Counted from the first letter of the stretch, positions 35,986 to 44,488 are shown. The stretch is 64,000 nucleotides of DNA from Bradyrhizobium elkanii WSM2783 (GCF_000472865.1 NZ_AXAP01000022.1:49644-113643); one strand, 5' to 3'. Notes: generated by a model not told the origin, from the letters alone. Translations and numbers: made by a program.

Positions 35986-36099
35986 ACCTCTCCCGAAGGG
36001 AGAGGTCGCGCCGGAGGCGCGGGTGAGGGGTTAGGGTCCCTCGATAGAGCAGATCCCCTCACCCGGCGCTACGCGCCGACCTCTCCCTATGGGAGAGGT
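35986..36099. repeat. Compound inverted repeat (ACCTCTCCC type)
   Basis: Two hairpins ACCTCTCCC/GGGAGAGGT (35986-36006 and 36080-36099) flank arms GGGTGAGGGG (36021-36030) / CCCCTCACCC (36055-36064). The same modules occur at 32385 and 48898-49060. Confidence 0.8.
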
Positions 36100-36256
36100 G
36101 AGAAGAGGCAGCGCCCGTGGGAACACAATTCGACCTTATCTCATCACGCACTAGTCGGAAGGCGTGTACCCGAGCGGCTTCCGTTCTTGAGGGCAAAGCA
36201 GCCATAGGTTGAAGACATCGGGGGTGTCGCCTGATTGATCCTCGATCCGACGTGCA

Positions 36257-36270
36257 TTGATCTAGATCAA
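36257..36270 (+). promoter_or_regulatory. FNR/FixK-type box upstream of SHOCT gene
   Basis: TTGATCTAGATCAA is a perfect palindrome and an exact match to the FNR consensus TTGAT-N4-ATCAA, which FixK2 of Bradyrhizobium also recognises. It is centred 92 bp before the downstream ATG. A class II activation site would place the transcript start near 36305, 50 bp before that ATG. Confidence 0.75.
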
Positions 36271-36355
36271 ACGCAGGCGGCGGGATCGCGCTTTAAGGAA
36301 CAATATCGGGTTGGCTGGAACTGTTGCACGCAGTGGCAGGCAGAGGAGGATCGCA

Positions 36356-36739
36356 ATGTTCTTCTTTCAGGAGGGCTTCACCTATCGAAATTTCCTGCTG
36401 GACGTCCTCACCATATTCTTCTTCATCGTGTGGTTCTGGCTGCTCATTACCGTCGCTTCCGATCTATTCCGACGCCACGACATTTCCGGCTGGGTCAAGG
36501 CGCTATGGGTGATAGGATGGATCATATTTCCATTCATTTTCATGCTTGCATACCTGATCTTTCAGGGAAGAGGCATGGCGGAGCGCAACTTGCAACAAGC
36601 TCGGCAGGCGCGCGACGAACTCAGGAGCGCGATTGGTTTCAGCGCCGCAGATGAAATCGAAAAGCTCGGTCGGCTGAAACAGGCTGGGTCGATCAGCGAC
36701 GCCGAATTTACACGGCTGCGCGCTCGGCTCGTGCAGTAG
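36356..36739 (+). CDS. Small SHOCT-domain membrane protein, FixK-boxed
   Basis: Membrane protein of 127 residues. Two transmembrane helices (about 13-33 and 44-64) resemble a phospholipase-D-nuclease N-terminal (PLDc_N) module. A charged helix follows, then a C-terminal SHOCT motif (DEIEKLGRLKQAGSISDAEF). SHOCT domains are short oligomerisation or binding modules. ATG at 36356 follows AGAGGAGGATCGCA, a strong ribosome site. The FNR/FixK box upstream suggests induction under low oxygen; the function is unknown. Nothing adjacent is in the same direction. Confidence 0.82.
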   Translation: MFFFQEGFTYRNFLLDVLTIFFFIVWFWLLITVASDLFRRHDISGWVKALWVIGWIIFPFIFMLAYLIFQGRGMAERNLQQARQARDELRSAIGFSAADEIEKLGRLKQAGSISDAEFTRLRARLVQ

Positions 36740-36836
36740 TGCTGCTCGGCTCTTCGTCGCGACGATATCCTTGCTGTGCTGCACACAACCCCTGTAGCAT
36801 GGTCGGCGATCACCGTGATCGCCGTTGACATGCGAC

Positions 36837-37778
36837 TCACACCGGCAGCTTCAACTCCATCAGGTCCTTTGCTACCACGATGCGGCCGGAAAAATTCTTC
36901 TTCACGTCTTCGGTCCAATTCTCGTCAGTGACCAGCGGATCGTCTCCGGGGACGAAATGGCTCATCACCAGCACCTTGACTCCCGCGGCCGCCGCCACGC
37001 GGCCGACATCCTCGGTCGTGGTGTGACTCTCGAGAAGATGCTTCTTCAGCGTTGCGCCGTTCTTCGTTTTAGCGACCAGCCGATCGACGGCAGGCAGATA
37101 CATGCATTCATGCACCAGCACGTCGGCTCCCTCAGCGAATTCAGCGAGCTTCGGATTGTAGGCAGTATCGCTAGAGAACACGATGGTGCCATCGGGCGTC
37201 TCTAACTTGTAGGCAAAATTGTCAACGATGGGTGGGTGCGGCGTGCGGAAGGCCGTGACCGTCACCTCGGATGTCTTCAACACCACACCGTCGTCGATGT
37301 CCTTCGCGATCAGCAATTTGCGCGGATCGGGCCGGCCTTCATCCTCGATCCGGGTCTCGACATCGAATTTGTTCAGCTCCCAGAACGCCTTCGTCATCGC
37401 CTCGATCCCCTTCGGCCCAAACGAATGGATTGGCGTGGATAGCCCGGCGGCCCAGGCATTGTAGAAGAGGTTGCCGTACTCGAGATTGTGATCGGAATGA
37501 TGGTGGGTGATGAGGATGTATTTGATGGAAGGGATTGGCACGCCCGCATTCACGAGCTGACGGCTCACCCCCATGCCACAATCGATGACAAACGGCGTGT
37601 CGTTGACCACAACGAGGTTGGCGGGATTTGAAGCGCCAATGCCGACGCGCGGGCCGCCTTTGGTGCCGAGAAACACGGCGCGCGTTCGAGGCTTTGCGGC
37701 CTGTGCCAGCGCGGCCGGTGCGGCAAGTGCGGCGGCGCCGCCGAGCGCCAGTTTTAGCGCATTCCGGCGATCGATCAT
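36837..37778 (-). CDS. Tat-exported MBL-fold hydrolase (RNase Z-like)
   Basis: Metallo-hydrolase of 313 residues with a twin-arginine leader (IDRRNALKLALGG), so probably periplasmic. The zinc motif is THHHSDH, with the further ligands SSDTAYN and MSHFVPGDD, an arrangement close to RNase Z/arylsulfatase-type MBL proteins. ATG at 37778 has GGGAGGAATCC upstream, so the open frame to 37817 is not used. It lies 45 bp after the TauE/SafE gene on the same strand, at the tail of the pheS operon. Its substrate is unknown. Confidence 0.85.
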   Translation of the reverse strand: MIDRRNALKLALGGAAALAAPAALAQAAKPRTRAVFLGTKGGPRVGIGASNPANLVVVNDTPFVIDCGMGVSRQLVNAGVPIPSIKYILITHHHSDHNLEYGNLFYNAWAAGLSTPIHSFGPKGIEAMTKAFWELNKFDVETRIEDEGRPDPRKLLIAKDIDDGVVLKTSEVTVTAFRTPHPPIVDNFAYKLETPDGTIVFSSDTAYNPKLAEFAEGADVLVHECMYLPAVDRLVAKTKNGATLKKHLLESHTTTEDVGRVAAAAGVKVLVMSHFVPGDDPLVTDENWTEDVKKNFSGRIVVAKDLMELKLPV

Positions 37779-37823
37779 GGATTCCTCCCTTGGCTTTTTT
37801 CCGCCCGCGTTCAACACCCGAAT

Positions 37824-38600
37824 CTATCGTCCCCGCAGCACGCCGTCGAGGATGGGCAGGCCGGCGATGACGGCGGCGGCGATCAGGGCATAGCAGATGG
37901 CGCGGAAGACACGTTCGCTGGCCTTGCCGAACAGGGAGGCGCCGAACCAGACGCCGATGGCGTAGACCGGCCCGACCACGAGCGAGAACTTGACGGAATC
38001 GGCGGTGATCAGGCCGGTGAAGAAATAGCTCACGAGGGAAAAGAAATCCGAGGCGCCGAAGAACAGCACGATATTGGCGCGCGCCACCGGGAAACTGATC
38101 GGGCGCCCGAGCCAGTAGCCGACGATCGGCGGACCGCCCGTTTGCGCGAGCCCGCTGCAGAAGCCGGAGAGGCCGCCGATGCCGATTGAAAGCGCCGCGT
38201 GGTCCTTGCCGCGGTAGCGCCAGCCCGACAAGAGCAGCACCATCAGCGCAGCGACGAAGCCGGAAATGATCCAGCGCGTGGTCACGGGATCGAGCACGCT
38301 GAGAAAATAGGTGCCGATCGGCACGCCGACGAGCGCACCGAGCACCATGATCGCGGTGGCCTTGCGATCGGCGTGCTTCCACGCGTTCGGAACCAGCGGC
38401 ATCGCTGCGACGAAGTCGATGATCAACAGCAGCGCTGCGACCAGGCGGGGCGCGGCGATGCTGCTTGCCAGCGGCATGAAGATCAGCGCGGAGCCGAAAC
38501 CGGAAAAGCCGCGCGCCGTTCCCGAGACAAAGGCGATGGCACAGATTGCCAGCGCAACGTTAAGGCCAACCTCCGAAGGAATGAGACCAAACGGGCTCAT
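37824..38600 (-). CDS. TauE/SafE family sulfite/organosulfonate permease
   Basis: Inner-membrane permease of 258 residues with about eight hydrophobic segments and the two Gly-rich family repeats (ARGFSGFGSALIFMPL and GLAQTGGPPIVGYWLG). Family members export sulfite, sulfoacetate or related anions; the substrate here is not determinable. Its ATG overlaps the pheT stop codon (ATGA), so it is translated with a tRNA synthetase operon, an unexpected link. It is followed by an exported MBL hydrolase. Confidence 0.9.
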   Translation of the reverse strand: MSPFGLIPSEVGLNVALAICAIAFVSGTARGFSGFGSALIFMPLASSIAAPRLVAALLLIIDFVAAMPLVPNAWKHADRKATAIMVLGALVGVPIGTYFLSVLDPVTTRWIISGFVAALMVLLLSGWRYRGKDHAALSIGIGGLSGFCSGLAQTGGPPIVGYWLGRPISFPVARANIVLFFGASDFFSLVSYFFTGLITADSVKFSLVVGPVYAIGVWFGASLFGKASERVFRAICYALIAAAVIAGLPILDGVLRGR

Positions 38601-41005
38601 CCCCGGAGAGTGCCGCCGGTCTTCTTCGTGACGTCAGCGACGATCCTGGCCGCTACCGCATCGATCTCCTGGTCGGTCAGCGTCTTCTCGCGCGGCTGAA
38701 CGGTGACCGCGATCGCGATCGACTTCTTGCCGTCCTCCATGCCCTTGCCTTCATAGACGTCGAACACGGTGACATCGGTGATCAGCTTCTTGTCCGCGGC
38801 CAGTGCGGCGCGAACGATATCCGCCGCCTTGACGCTGCGGTCGACGATGAAGGCAAAATCGCGCGACACCGGCTGGAACGCGGAGAGTTCGAGCGCGGGC
38901 TTGGCGCGGGTCGGCTTGCGCTTGGCCTCCGGGATACGGTCGAGGATCACCTCGAACGCGATCATCGGGCCATCGGCGCCGAGCGCCTCGAGCGCACGCG
39001 GGTGCAACTCGCCGAAATAGCCGAGCACATTCTGCGGGCCCATCTGGATCGTGCCGGAACGGCCGGGATGCAGCCAGGCGGGCCCGCCCGGCACAATCTG
39101 CAGCGCCTGCACTGGCGCGCCGGCCGCAGCCAGCACCGCGAACGCGTCGGCCTTGGCGTCGAATGCGTCAGCCGTTGCCGAACCGGACCAGCTCCGCCCC
39201 ACGCCTTCCAGCGAGGCGAAGCCGTGGCGCACGCCGGAAGCGGCAACGAACTGGTCTTCCGGCCTGTCGCCCTTGAACACCTGGCCGACCTCGAACAGCG
39301 CGACGTCAGGATAGCCGCGGTTGATGTTCGCCTGCGCGGCTGCGACCAAGCCAGGCAAAAGGCTCGGCCGCATGTCCGAGAGATCAGAGGCAATCGGGTT
39401 GGCAAGCGCCAGTTCGGCCTGTCCGCCGCCGAACAATTCGGCTGCGGGCTTTGAGATGAACGACCAGGTCACCGCCTCGACCATGCCGCGTGCGGCCAGT
39501 GCGCGCTTGGCACGGCGGGTGCGGAGCTGGATAGAGGTGAGCACCGGCTTGCGCGGCTCCTCGCCGCGATCGAACGGCGTCATCGGCACCTTGTCGACGC
39601 CGACGATGCGGACGATCTCCTCGACGATGTCGGCCTTGCCATGCACATCGGTGCGCCAGGACGGCACCGCGATCTTCACCACAGGGCCGGTACCCGCGAC
39701 CATGAAGCCGAGATGGCTGAGAATGCGCTTCGTCTCGACCAGCGGGACTTCGATTCCGGCGAGGCGCTTGACCTCGGTCAGCGGGAAATCGATCACGCGG
39801 TCGTCGCCGTAGCGATTGCCGACGACGATGCTTTCCGACGGCGCGCCGCCGCACAATTCCATCACCATCTTGGTCGCAAGCTCGAGGCCCGGCACCATGA
39901 AGGCCGGGTCGACGCCGCGTTCGAAGCGATAGCGCGCATCCGAATTGATGCCGAGCTTGCGTCCGGTCTGGGCGATGTTGATCTCATTCCACAGCGCCGA
40001 TTCAATCAGCACGTCGGTGGTGTTCTCGTCGCAGCCGGAAGCCTCGCCACCCATGATACCGGCGAGCGATTCGACGCCGGCGTCGTCGGCGATCACGCAC
40101 ATCGAGGAATCCAGCGTATAGGTGCGGCCGTCGAGCGCGAGCAGGGTCTCGCCGTCGCGGGCGCGGCGCACCACCAGATTGCCCTTCACCTTCTTGGCGT
40201 CGAACACGTGCAGCGGACGCGCACGATCGTAGGTCATGAAGTTGGTGATATCGACCAGCGCATTGATCGGCCGCAGCCCGATCGAAGCCAGGCGCTTCTG
40301 CAGCCATTCCGGCGACGGGCCGTTCTTCACGCCGCGCACCAGCCGCAGCGCGAAGCCCGGGCAGAGCGAGGCGTCTTCCACCGTCACCGTCACGGGCGAA
40401 GGGAATTCGCCATTGATCGGCTTGATGGCGGGCTCGATCAATTTGCCCATGTCGGCGGCGGAAAGATCGCGCGCGATTCCGTGCACGCCGGTGCAATCCT
40501 GCCGGTTCGGCGTCAGGTTGATCTCGATGACGGGATCGCCGAGGCCGGCCCATTCGGCATAGACTTGGCCGACGGGCGCATCAGCGGGCAATTCGATGAT
40601 GCCGTCATGATCGTCGGAAATCTCAAGCTCGGCCGCCGAGCACAGCATGCCGCGGCTCTCGACGCCGCGGATCGTACCGACGCCGAGCGTGATGTTCTTG
40701 CCGGGAATGAAGGTGCCCGGGGCAGAGAACACGCTGATCAGGCCGGCGCGCGCATTCGGCGCGCCGCAGACCACCTGCACCGGCGCAGCGCCGTTGCCGG
40801 TGTCGACCATGCAGACCCGCAGACGATCGGCATTCGGATGCTGCTCGGCCGAGATCACCCGCGCAATGGTGAACGGCGCCAGCACCTTCGCCTTGTCCTC
40901 GATGCTCTCGACCTCGAGCCCAATCATGGTGAGCTTGTCGGCGAGCTTTTCCAGGGGCTCGTCGGTGTCGAGATGTTCCTTCAGCCAGGAGAGGGTGAAC
41001 TTCAT
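38597..41005 (-). CDS. pheT: Phenylalanyl-tRNA synthetase beta subunit
   Basis: Beta subunit of the (alpha-beta)2 enzyme that charges tRNA-Phe; 802 residues. In order: N-terminal domain with an EMAP/OB tRNA-binding fold (about 40-150), B3/B4 editing region (about 200-380), B5 domain, catalytic-like core and the C-terminal anticodon-binding ferredoxin fold (FQPVSRDFAFIVD). It is complete. It overlaps the ASCH gene upstream and the permease downstream by 4 bp each. Confidence 0.98.
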   Translation of the reverse strand: MKFTLSWLKEHLDTDEPLEKLADKLTMIGLEVESIEDKAKVLAPFTIARVISAEQHPNADRLRVCMVDTGNGAAPVQVVCGAPNARAGLISVFSAPGTFIPGKNITLGVGTIRGVESRGMLCSAAELEISDDHDGIIELPADAPVGQVYAEWAGLGDPVIEINLTPNRQDCTGVHGIARDLSAADMGKLIEPAIKPINGEFPSPVTVTVEDASLCPGFALRLVRGVKNGPSPEWLQKRLASIGLRPINALVDITNFMTYDRARPLHVFDAKKVKGNLVVRRARDGETLLALDGRTYTLDSSMCVIADDAGVESLAGIMGGEASGCDENTTDVLIESALWNEINIAQTGRKLGINSDARYRFERGVDPAFMVPGLELATKMVMELCGGAPSESIVVGNRYGDDRVIDFPLTEVKRLAGIEVPLVETKRILSHLGFMVAGTGPVVKIAVPSWRTDVHGKADIVEEIVRIVGVDKVPMTPFDRGEEPRKPVLTSIQLRTRRAKRALAARGMVEAVTWSFISKPAAELFGGGQAELALANPIASDLSDMRPSLLPGLVAAAQANINRGYPDVALFEVGQVFKGDRPEDQFVAASGVRHGFASLEGVGRSWSGSATADAFDAKADAFAVLAAAGAPVQALQIVPGGPAWLHPGRSGTIQMGPQNVLGYFGELHPRALEALGADGPMIAFEVILDRIPEAKRKPTRAKPALELSAFQPVSRDFAFIVDRSVKAADIVRAALAADKKLITDVTVFDVYEGKGMEDGKKSIAIAVTVQPREKTLTDQEIDAVAARIVADVTKKTGGTLRG

Positions 41006-41418
41006 GATGCCAACCTGTGATCGCGAAAAACCTCAACCAGACGAAAACGCTCGCACATCAGCATCATGTCTTCGCTGAATTTGCCCTGCCGACCGAAATA
41101 GCGGCGGTGCGCGTCCCGCCAATATTGCAGGCTGCGGTCACCTTCACCTTCTTCGTAGGCAAACGCGGCGTCGACCTCGCCAAAACGGCGATAGGTCACT
41201 TCGGTTGTTTCGATGACGCAAGCCGGTTCGCCGCGGCCGTCGAGCACGATCCAGCGTTCGCCCGATGTCGAGGTGTTCGGCTCGTCCTCGGTGCTGCAGG
41301 TCGCGGTCTTGATGCCTTTGATGACGAGTTCGAGCAATTCGTCGGCAAGCCCGGGGCCGTCGCCGAAGGCGAACGCTCGCAGGTTCCGATATTGCTCGGG
41401 CACAGCACTCAGATTCAC
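41002..41418 (-). CDS. ASCH-domain protein between pheS and pheT
   Basis: Protein of 138 residues covering a complete ASCH domain: the KGIKTATCSTE segment, GERWIVLDGRGEPACVIETTEV and FAYEEGEGDRSLQYW match the family (EVE/PUA-like fold). ASCH domains are predicted RNA binders; some are nucleoside amidohydrolases or nucleases. GTG at 41418 overlaps the pheS stop (GTGA), and the stop overlaps the pheT ATG (ATGA), so its synthesis is coupled to both subunits. The position suggests a role in tRNA-Phe or translation control, but this is inference. Confidence 0.88.
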   Translation of the reverse strand: MNLSAVPEQYRNLRAFAFGDGPGLADELLELVIKGIKTATCSTEDEPNTSTSGERWIVLDGRGEPACVIETTEVTYRRFGEVDAAFAYEEGEGDRSLQYWRDAHRRYFGRQGKFSEDMMLMCERFRLVEVFRDHRLAS

Positions 41419-42497
41419 GTACTCAACCCTCCGGCCAGCGTCGGAAGATCCAGCGGCTTGAAGCCGTAGTGGCTGAGCCAGCGGACGTCGCTGTCGAACA
41501 ATTGGCGCAGGTCGCTCATGCCGTATTTCAGCATCGCGATGCGGTCGATGCCCATGCCCCAGGCGAATCCCTGGTAGACGTCGGGATCGAGGCCGCAGGC
41601 GCGCAGCACGTTCGGGTGCACCATGCCGCAGCCCAAAATCTCCAGCCAGTCCTCGCCCTCGCCGAAGCGGATTTCGCCCTTGTCGCGGCGGCACTGGATG
41701 TCGACTTCCAGCGACGGCTCGGTGAACGGGAAGAACGACGGCCGGAAGCGCATGTTGATGTGGTCGACCTCGAAGAACGCCTTGCAGAACTCATGCAGGA
41801 TCCATTTGAGGTGGCCGAGATGTGACTCCTTGTCGATCACGAGCCCCTCGACCTGGTGGAATTGCGGCGTATGGGTCGCGTCCGAATCGATGCGATAGGT
41901 GCGGCCGGGGCAGATCACGCGGATCGGCGGCTTCTGTGTCAGCATCGTGCGCACCTGCACCGGCGAGGTGTGGGTCCGCAGCAGCATGCGCGAGCCGTCC
42001 TCCTTCGGATTGAAGAAGAAGGTGTCGTGCATCTCGCGTGCGGGATGGCCGATCGGGAAGTTCAGCTTGGTGAAGTTGTAGTCGTCGGTCTCGATGTCGG
42101 GGCCTTCGGCAACCGAAAATCCCATGTCGGCGAAGATCGCCGTCAGCTCATCCCAGACCTGGCTGAGCGGATGGATGCGGCCCGCTTCCGCCGGCGCCTC
42201 GCGCAGCGGCAGCGTGACGTCGATGGTCTCGGAGGCAAGCCGGGCATCGAGCGCGGCGGCCTTCAGCACCTCGCGGCGCGCGGCGAGCGCTTGGGCAACC
42301 TTGTCCTTGGCCAGGTTGATCGCCGCGCCTTGTGTCTTGCGCTCCTCCGGCGACATCTTGCCGAGGGTGGCAAGCAGCGCCGAGATCGAGCCTTTCTTGC
42401 CGAGCGCGGCGACGCGCACGGTTTCCAGCGCCGCTTCGTCGCCGGCGTTGGAAACGTCAGCGAGGATCTGGGATTCGAGTTGAGCAAGATCGGTCAT
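41415..42497 (-). CDS. pheS: Phenylalanyl-tRNA synthetase alpha subunit
   Basis: Catalytic subunit of phenylalanyl-tRNA synthetase, 360 residues. An N-terminal coiled coil (about 1-85) is followed by the class II core: motif 2 in FHQVEGLVIDKES with HTSPVQVR before it, and motif 3 GFAWGMGIDRIAML near the end. ATG at 42497 follows AGAGGGATTGCT. It is the first gene of a chain, pheS-ASCH-pheT-permease, and is separated by 126 bp from the rplT stop region upstream. Confidence 0.98.
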   Translation of the reverse strand: MTDLAQLESQILADVSNAGDEAALETVRVAALGKKGSISALLATLGKMSPEERKTQGAAINLAKDKVAQALAARREVLKAAALDARLASETIDVTLPLREAPAEAGRIHPLSQVWDELTAIFADMGFSVAEGPDIETDDYNFTKLNFPIGHPAREMHDTFFFNPKEDGSRMLLRTHTSPVQVRTMLTQKPPIRVICPGRTYRIDSDATHTPQFHQVEGLVIDKESHLGHLKWILHEFCKAFFEVDHINMRFRPSFFPFTEPSLEVDIQCRRDKGEIRFGEGEDWLEILGCGMVHPNVLRACGLDPDVYQGFAWGMGIDRIAMLKYGMSDLRQLFDSDVRWLSHYGFKPLDLPTLAGGLST

Positions 42498-42623
42498 AGC
42501 AATCCCTCTTGGCCAGGATGCTAAGCCGTCGCTCCTAGCCGGTCATACCGAGCTGAAGCGCGAAAGATGTCCCTCGCGCTCTTACCCGGCCATGACGACT
42601 TCAAGAAACTTCGAAGAGCCGGA

Positions 42624-42983
42624 TCAGGCCGCGAGCGCGGCCTTGGCCTTCTCGGCGATCGCCTGGAACGCGGCCGGCTCGTGGATCGCGAGATCCGACA
42701 GCACCTTGCGGTCGACGACGACGCCCGACTTGGAGAGGCCGTCGATAAAGCGGCTGTAGGTCATGCCGAACGGGCGGACGGCGGCGTTGAGGCGCTGGAT
42801 CCAGAGCGCGCGGAAGGTGCGCTTCTTGCGCTTACGGTCGCGGAACGCATATTGGCCGGCCTTCTCGACCGCCTGCTTGGCGACGCGGATGGTGTTCTTG
42901 CGGCGGCCGTAATAGCCCTTGGCGGCCTTGTAGACTTTCTTGTGCTTGGCGTGGGCGGTCACACCGCGTTTGACGCGAGACAT
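42624..42983 (-). CDS. rplT: 50S ribosomal protein L20
   Basis: Early-assembling 23S rRNA-binding protein, 119 residues. The basic N-terminal extension (MSRVKRGVTAHAKHKK...GYYGRRKNT) and the globular C-terminal half are typical. In many bacteria L20 represses its own rpmI-rplT mRNA; no leader structure could be judged here. It lies 68 bp after rpmI. Confidence 0.98.
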   Translation of the reverse strand: MSRVKRGVTAHAKHKKVYKAAKGYYGRRKNTIRVAKQAVEKAGQYAFRDRKRKKRTFRALWIQRLNAAVRPFGMTYSRFIDGLSKSGVVVDRKVLSDLAIHEPAAFQAIAEKAKAALAA

Positions 42984-43051
42984 GACTTAAATCCTTGGAT
43001 TTCTGAAGTGGTGACGGGAGCTGTGTGGAACGCAGCTCGGCTCAGGCGCGA

Positions 43052-43252
43052 TCAGGCGTTCGGCAAGAAGTACTTCTTGATGTTGTCGCCGTCGGTCTTG
43101 AACAGCACGCGGGTGCCGCGCAGCTGGCGGATCTGCTTGTTGGTCCGCTTGATCATGCCGTGGCGCTTGCCGCGCTGGGCGTGCATCACCTTGCCGGTAC
43201 CGGTCACTTTGAAGCGCTTTTTGGCGCCCGATTTGGTCTTCAGCTTGGGCAT
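43052..43252 (-). CDS. rpmI: 50S ribosomal protein L35
   Basis: Small basic ribosomal protein of 66 residues (MPKLKTKSGAKKRFKVTGTG...). ATG at 43252 is fixed by the universal MPKLKTKS start; the reading frame happens to stay open upstream to 43381. It precedes rplT, as in most bacteria. It is separated from infC by a terminator and a repeat, so unlike E. coli the infC-rpmI-rplT set is probably not one simple transcript. Confidence 0.97.
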   Translation of the reverse strand: MPKLKTKSGAKKRFKVTGTGKVMHAQRGKRHGMIKRTNKQIRQLRGTRVLFKTDGDNIKKYFLPNA

Positions 43253-43531
43253 TTGGCTCTCCTTAAACGCCAGCACGAAACCGCCCCGCGGGGGGGGCGT
43301 CGGCCGACTAAAATGCTCGTTAGAGCGTTGAATGTGCTCAGGTTTTTCGCAAATGAAACAACCCGCACAGAACGTCGCCACGGCAGCCCTTGATCAGCCG
43401 GGCGGCGAAGGCTGCGCTTATGGCAGAGTAGGGGCGAATTGGCAATCCCGGAACGAGGGGGTCTCTTGCCTCCCCCGCAAGCGCGACCTCCGCAGAAGGT
43501 CAATGTTTTAGAGCTTCCGGCGGACCCGACA

Positions 43532-43650
43532 CCCTCCGCCGTCATTCCGGGGCGCGCGAAGCGCGAGCCCGGAATCCATTTAGCCGCGTACTCAGCCGCC
43601 CGATGGATTCCGGGCTCGTCCTTCGGACGCCCCGGAATGACGGCGGAGGG
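43532..43650. repeat. Nested inverted repeat with 23-bp arms
   Basis: Perfect outer arms 43532-43554 (begin CCCTCCGCCGTCATTCC) and 43628-43650, with inner arms CGAGCCCGGAATCCAT / ATGGATTCCGGGCTCG. The GTCATTCCGGGGC module is shared with 63607-63696. Confidence 0.85.
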
Positions 43651-43668
43651 TTGCGGGAAGGGAAACGA

Positions 43669-43701
43669 AAACGCCCGCCGGATCGGTCCGGCGGGGCGTT
43701 T
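43669..43701 (-). terminator. Terminator of infC
   Basis: Read on the minus strand: stem AAACGCCCCGCCGGA / TCCGGCGGGCGTTT with a short loop and one bulged base, followed by TTCGTTT. It starts 24 bp after the infC stop codon. Confidence 0.75.
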
Positions 43702-43725
43702 CCTTTCATCGATCGACAATTCGCC

Positions 43726-44265
43726 TCAGCGCGGCGCCAGCACCATCACGACCTGACGTCCCTCGAACTTCGCGTCCTGCTCGACCTTGGCGTATTGCGC
43801 GACGTCAGCCTTGACCTTGTCCAACAGCTTGGTGCCGATTTCCTGGTGCGCCATTTCACGACCGCGGTAGCGCAAGGTGATCTTGACCTTGTCGCCTTCC
43901 TCGAAGAAGCGCTGCATCGCGCGCATCTTCACGTCGTAGTCGTGATCGTCGATCATCGGACGGAGCTTGATCTCCTTGATCTCGACGACCTTCTGTTTCT
44001 TGCGGGCTTCGGCGGCTTTCTTCTGCGCAGAATATTTATATTTGCCGTAGTCCATGATCTTGCAGACCGGAGGACTCACGTTCGGCGAAATCTCGACCAG
44101 GTCCATACCGGCTTCCATGGCCATCTTGATGGCCACCATGGTTTCCACGGTGCCCATATTGGTACCGTTCTGGTCGATCAGCTGGATCTGCGCGTTGCGG
44201 ATTTCATCGTTGGTGCGCGGCCCGTCTTTGGCGACAGCGGGCGGGGCTCTATTGGGACGGCGAAT
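43726..44265 (-). CDS. infC: Translation initiation factor IF-3 (ATT start)
   Basis: IF-3 binds the 30S subunit and rejects wrong start codons and initiator mismatches. The 179 residues include the N-domain (RTNDEIRNAQIQLID), linker (YSAQKKAAEARKKQK) and C-domain (MRAMQRFFEEGDKVKITLRYRGREMAH). No ATG, GTG or TTG sits at the family start. ATT at 44265 gives exactly the usual length, with GGAG eight bases upstream. A rare AUU start is the known basis of infC self-regulation in E. coli, so the same control is likely here. Confidence 0.95.
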   Translation of the reverse strand: MRRPNRAPPAVAKDGPRTNDEIRNAQIQLIDQNGTNMGTVETMVAIKMAMEAGMDLVEISPNVSPPVCKIMDYGKYKYSAQKKAAEARKKQKVVEIKEIKLRPMIDDHDYDVKMRAMQRFFEEGDKVKITLRYRGREMAHQEIGTKLLDKVKADVAQYAKVEQDAKFEGRQVVMVLAPR

Positions 44266-44488
44266 GGGTAACTCTCCAAAGTTGTGAAGGAAGGCGATAT
44301 TTTGAAGCAATACGTGGCAACGGGCAAGCGTGCTCGCAAGTTGCATCCTAAAACCGTCAAATGCGCGGCATTTAGGTCACGCGATAGGGCAGATATTTGG
44401 TGAGCGGATACTCTACAAGGCGAGACACGTTCCCTGCTCACGGTTTGCCCGTGCCCATCGAAAACGCACTGATGAGAATGACGATCCC

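Larger units (their letters stand above)
35619..36355. other. 737-bp repeat-rich intergenic stretch
   Basis: No gene is supported here. It is filled with four inverted-repeat units (35684-35729, 35833-35868, 35873-35948, 35986-36099), then a cleaner 150-bp segment with a perfect FNR/FixK box at 36257-36270 in front of the SHOCT gene. It is the densest repeat cluster in the window. Confidence 0.8.
43253..43725. other. 473-bp gap between infC and rpmI
   Basis: No gene is supported. It contains a likely rpmI promoter/leader region (43253-43530), a long inverted repeat (43532-43650) and the infC terminator (43669-43701). Confidence 0.7.

Noticed and set aside
35619..36110. CRISPR array
   Set aside because: The repeats are inverted, of several different types and irregularly spaced, with no direct repeat-spacer pattern and no cas genes.
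42567..43331. 254-codon plus-strand frame over rplT and rpmI
   Set aside because: Complement of ribosomal protein genes; the real products are certain.
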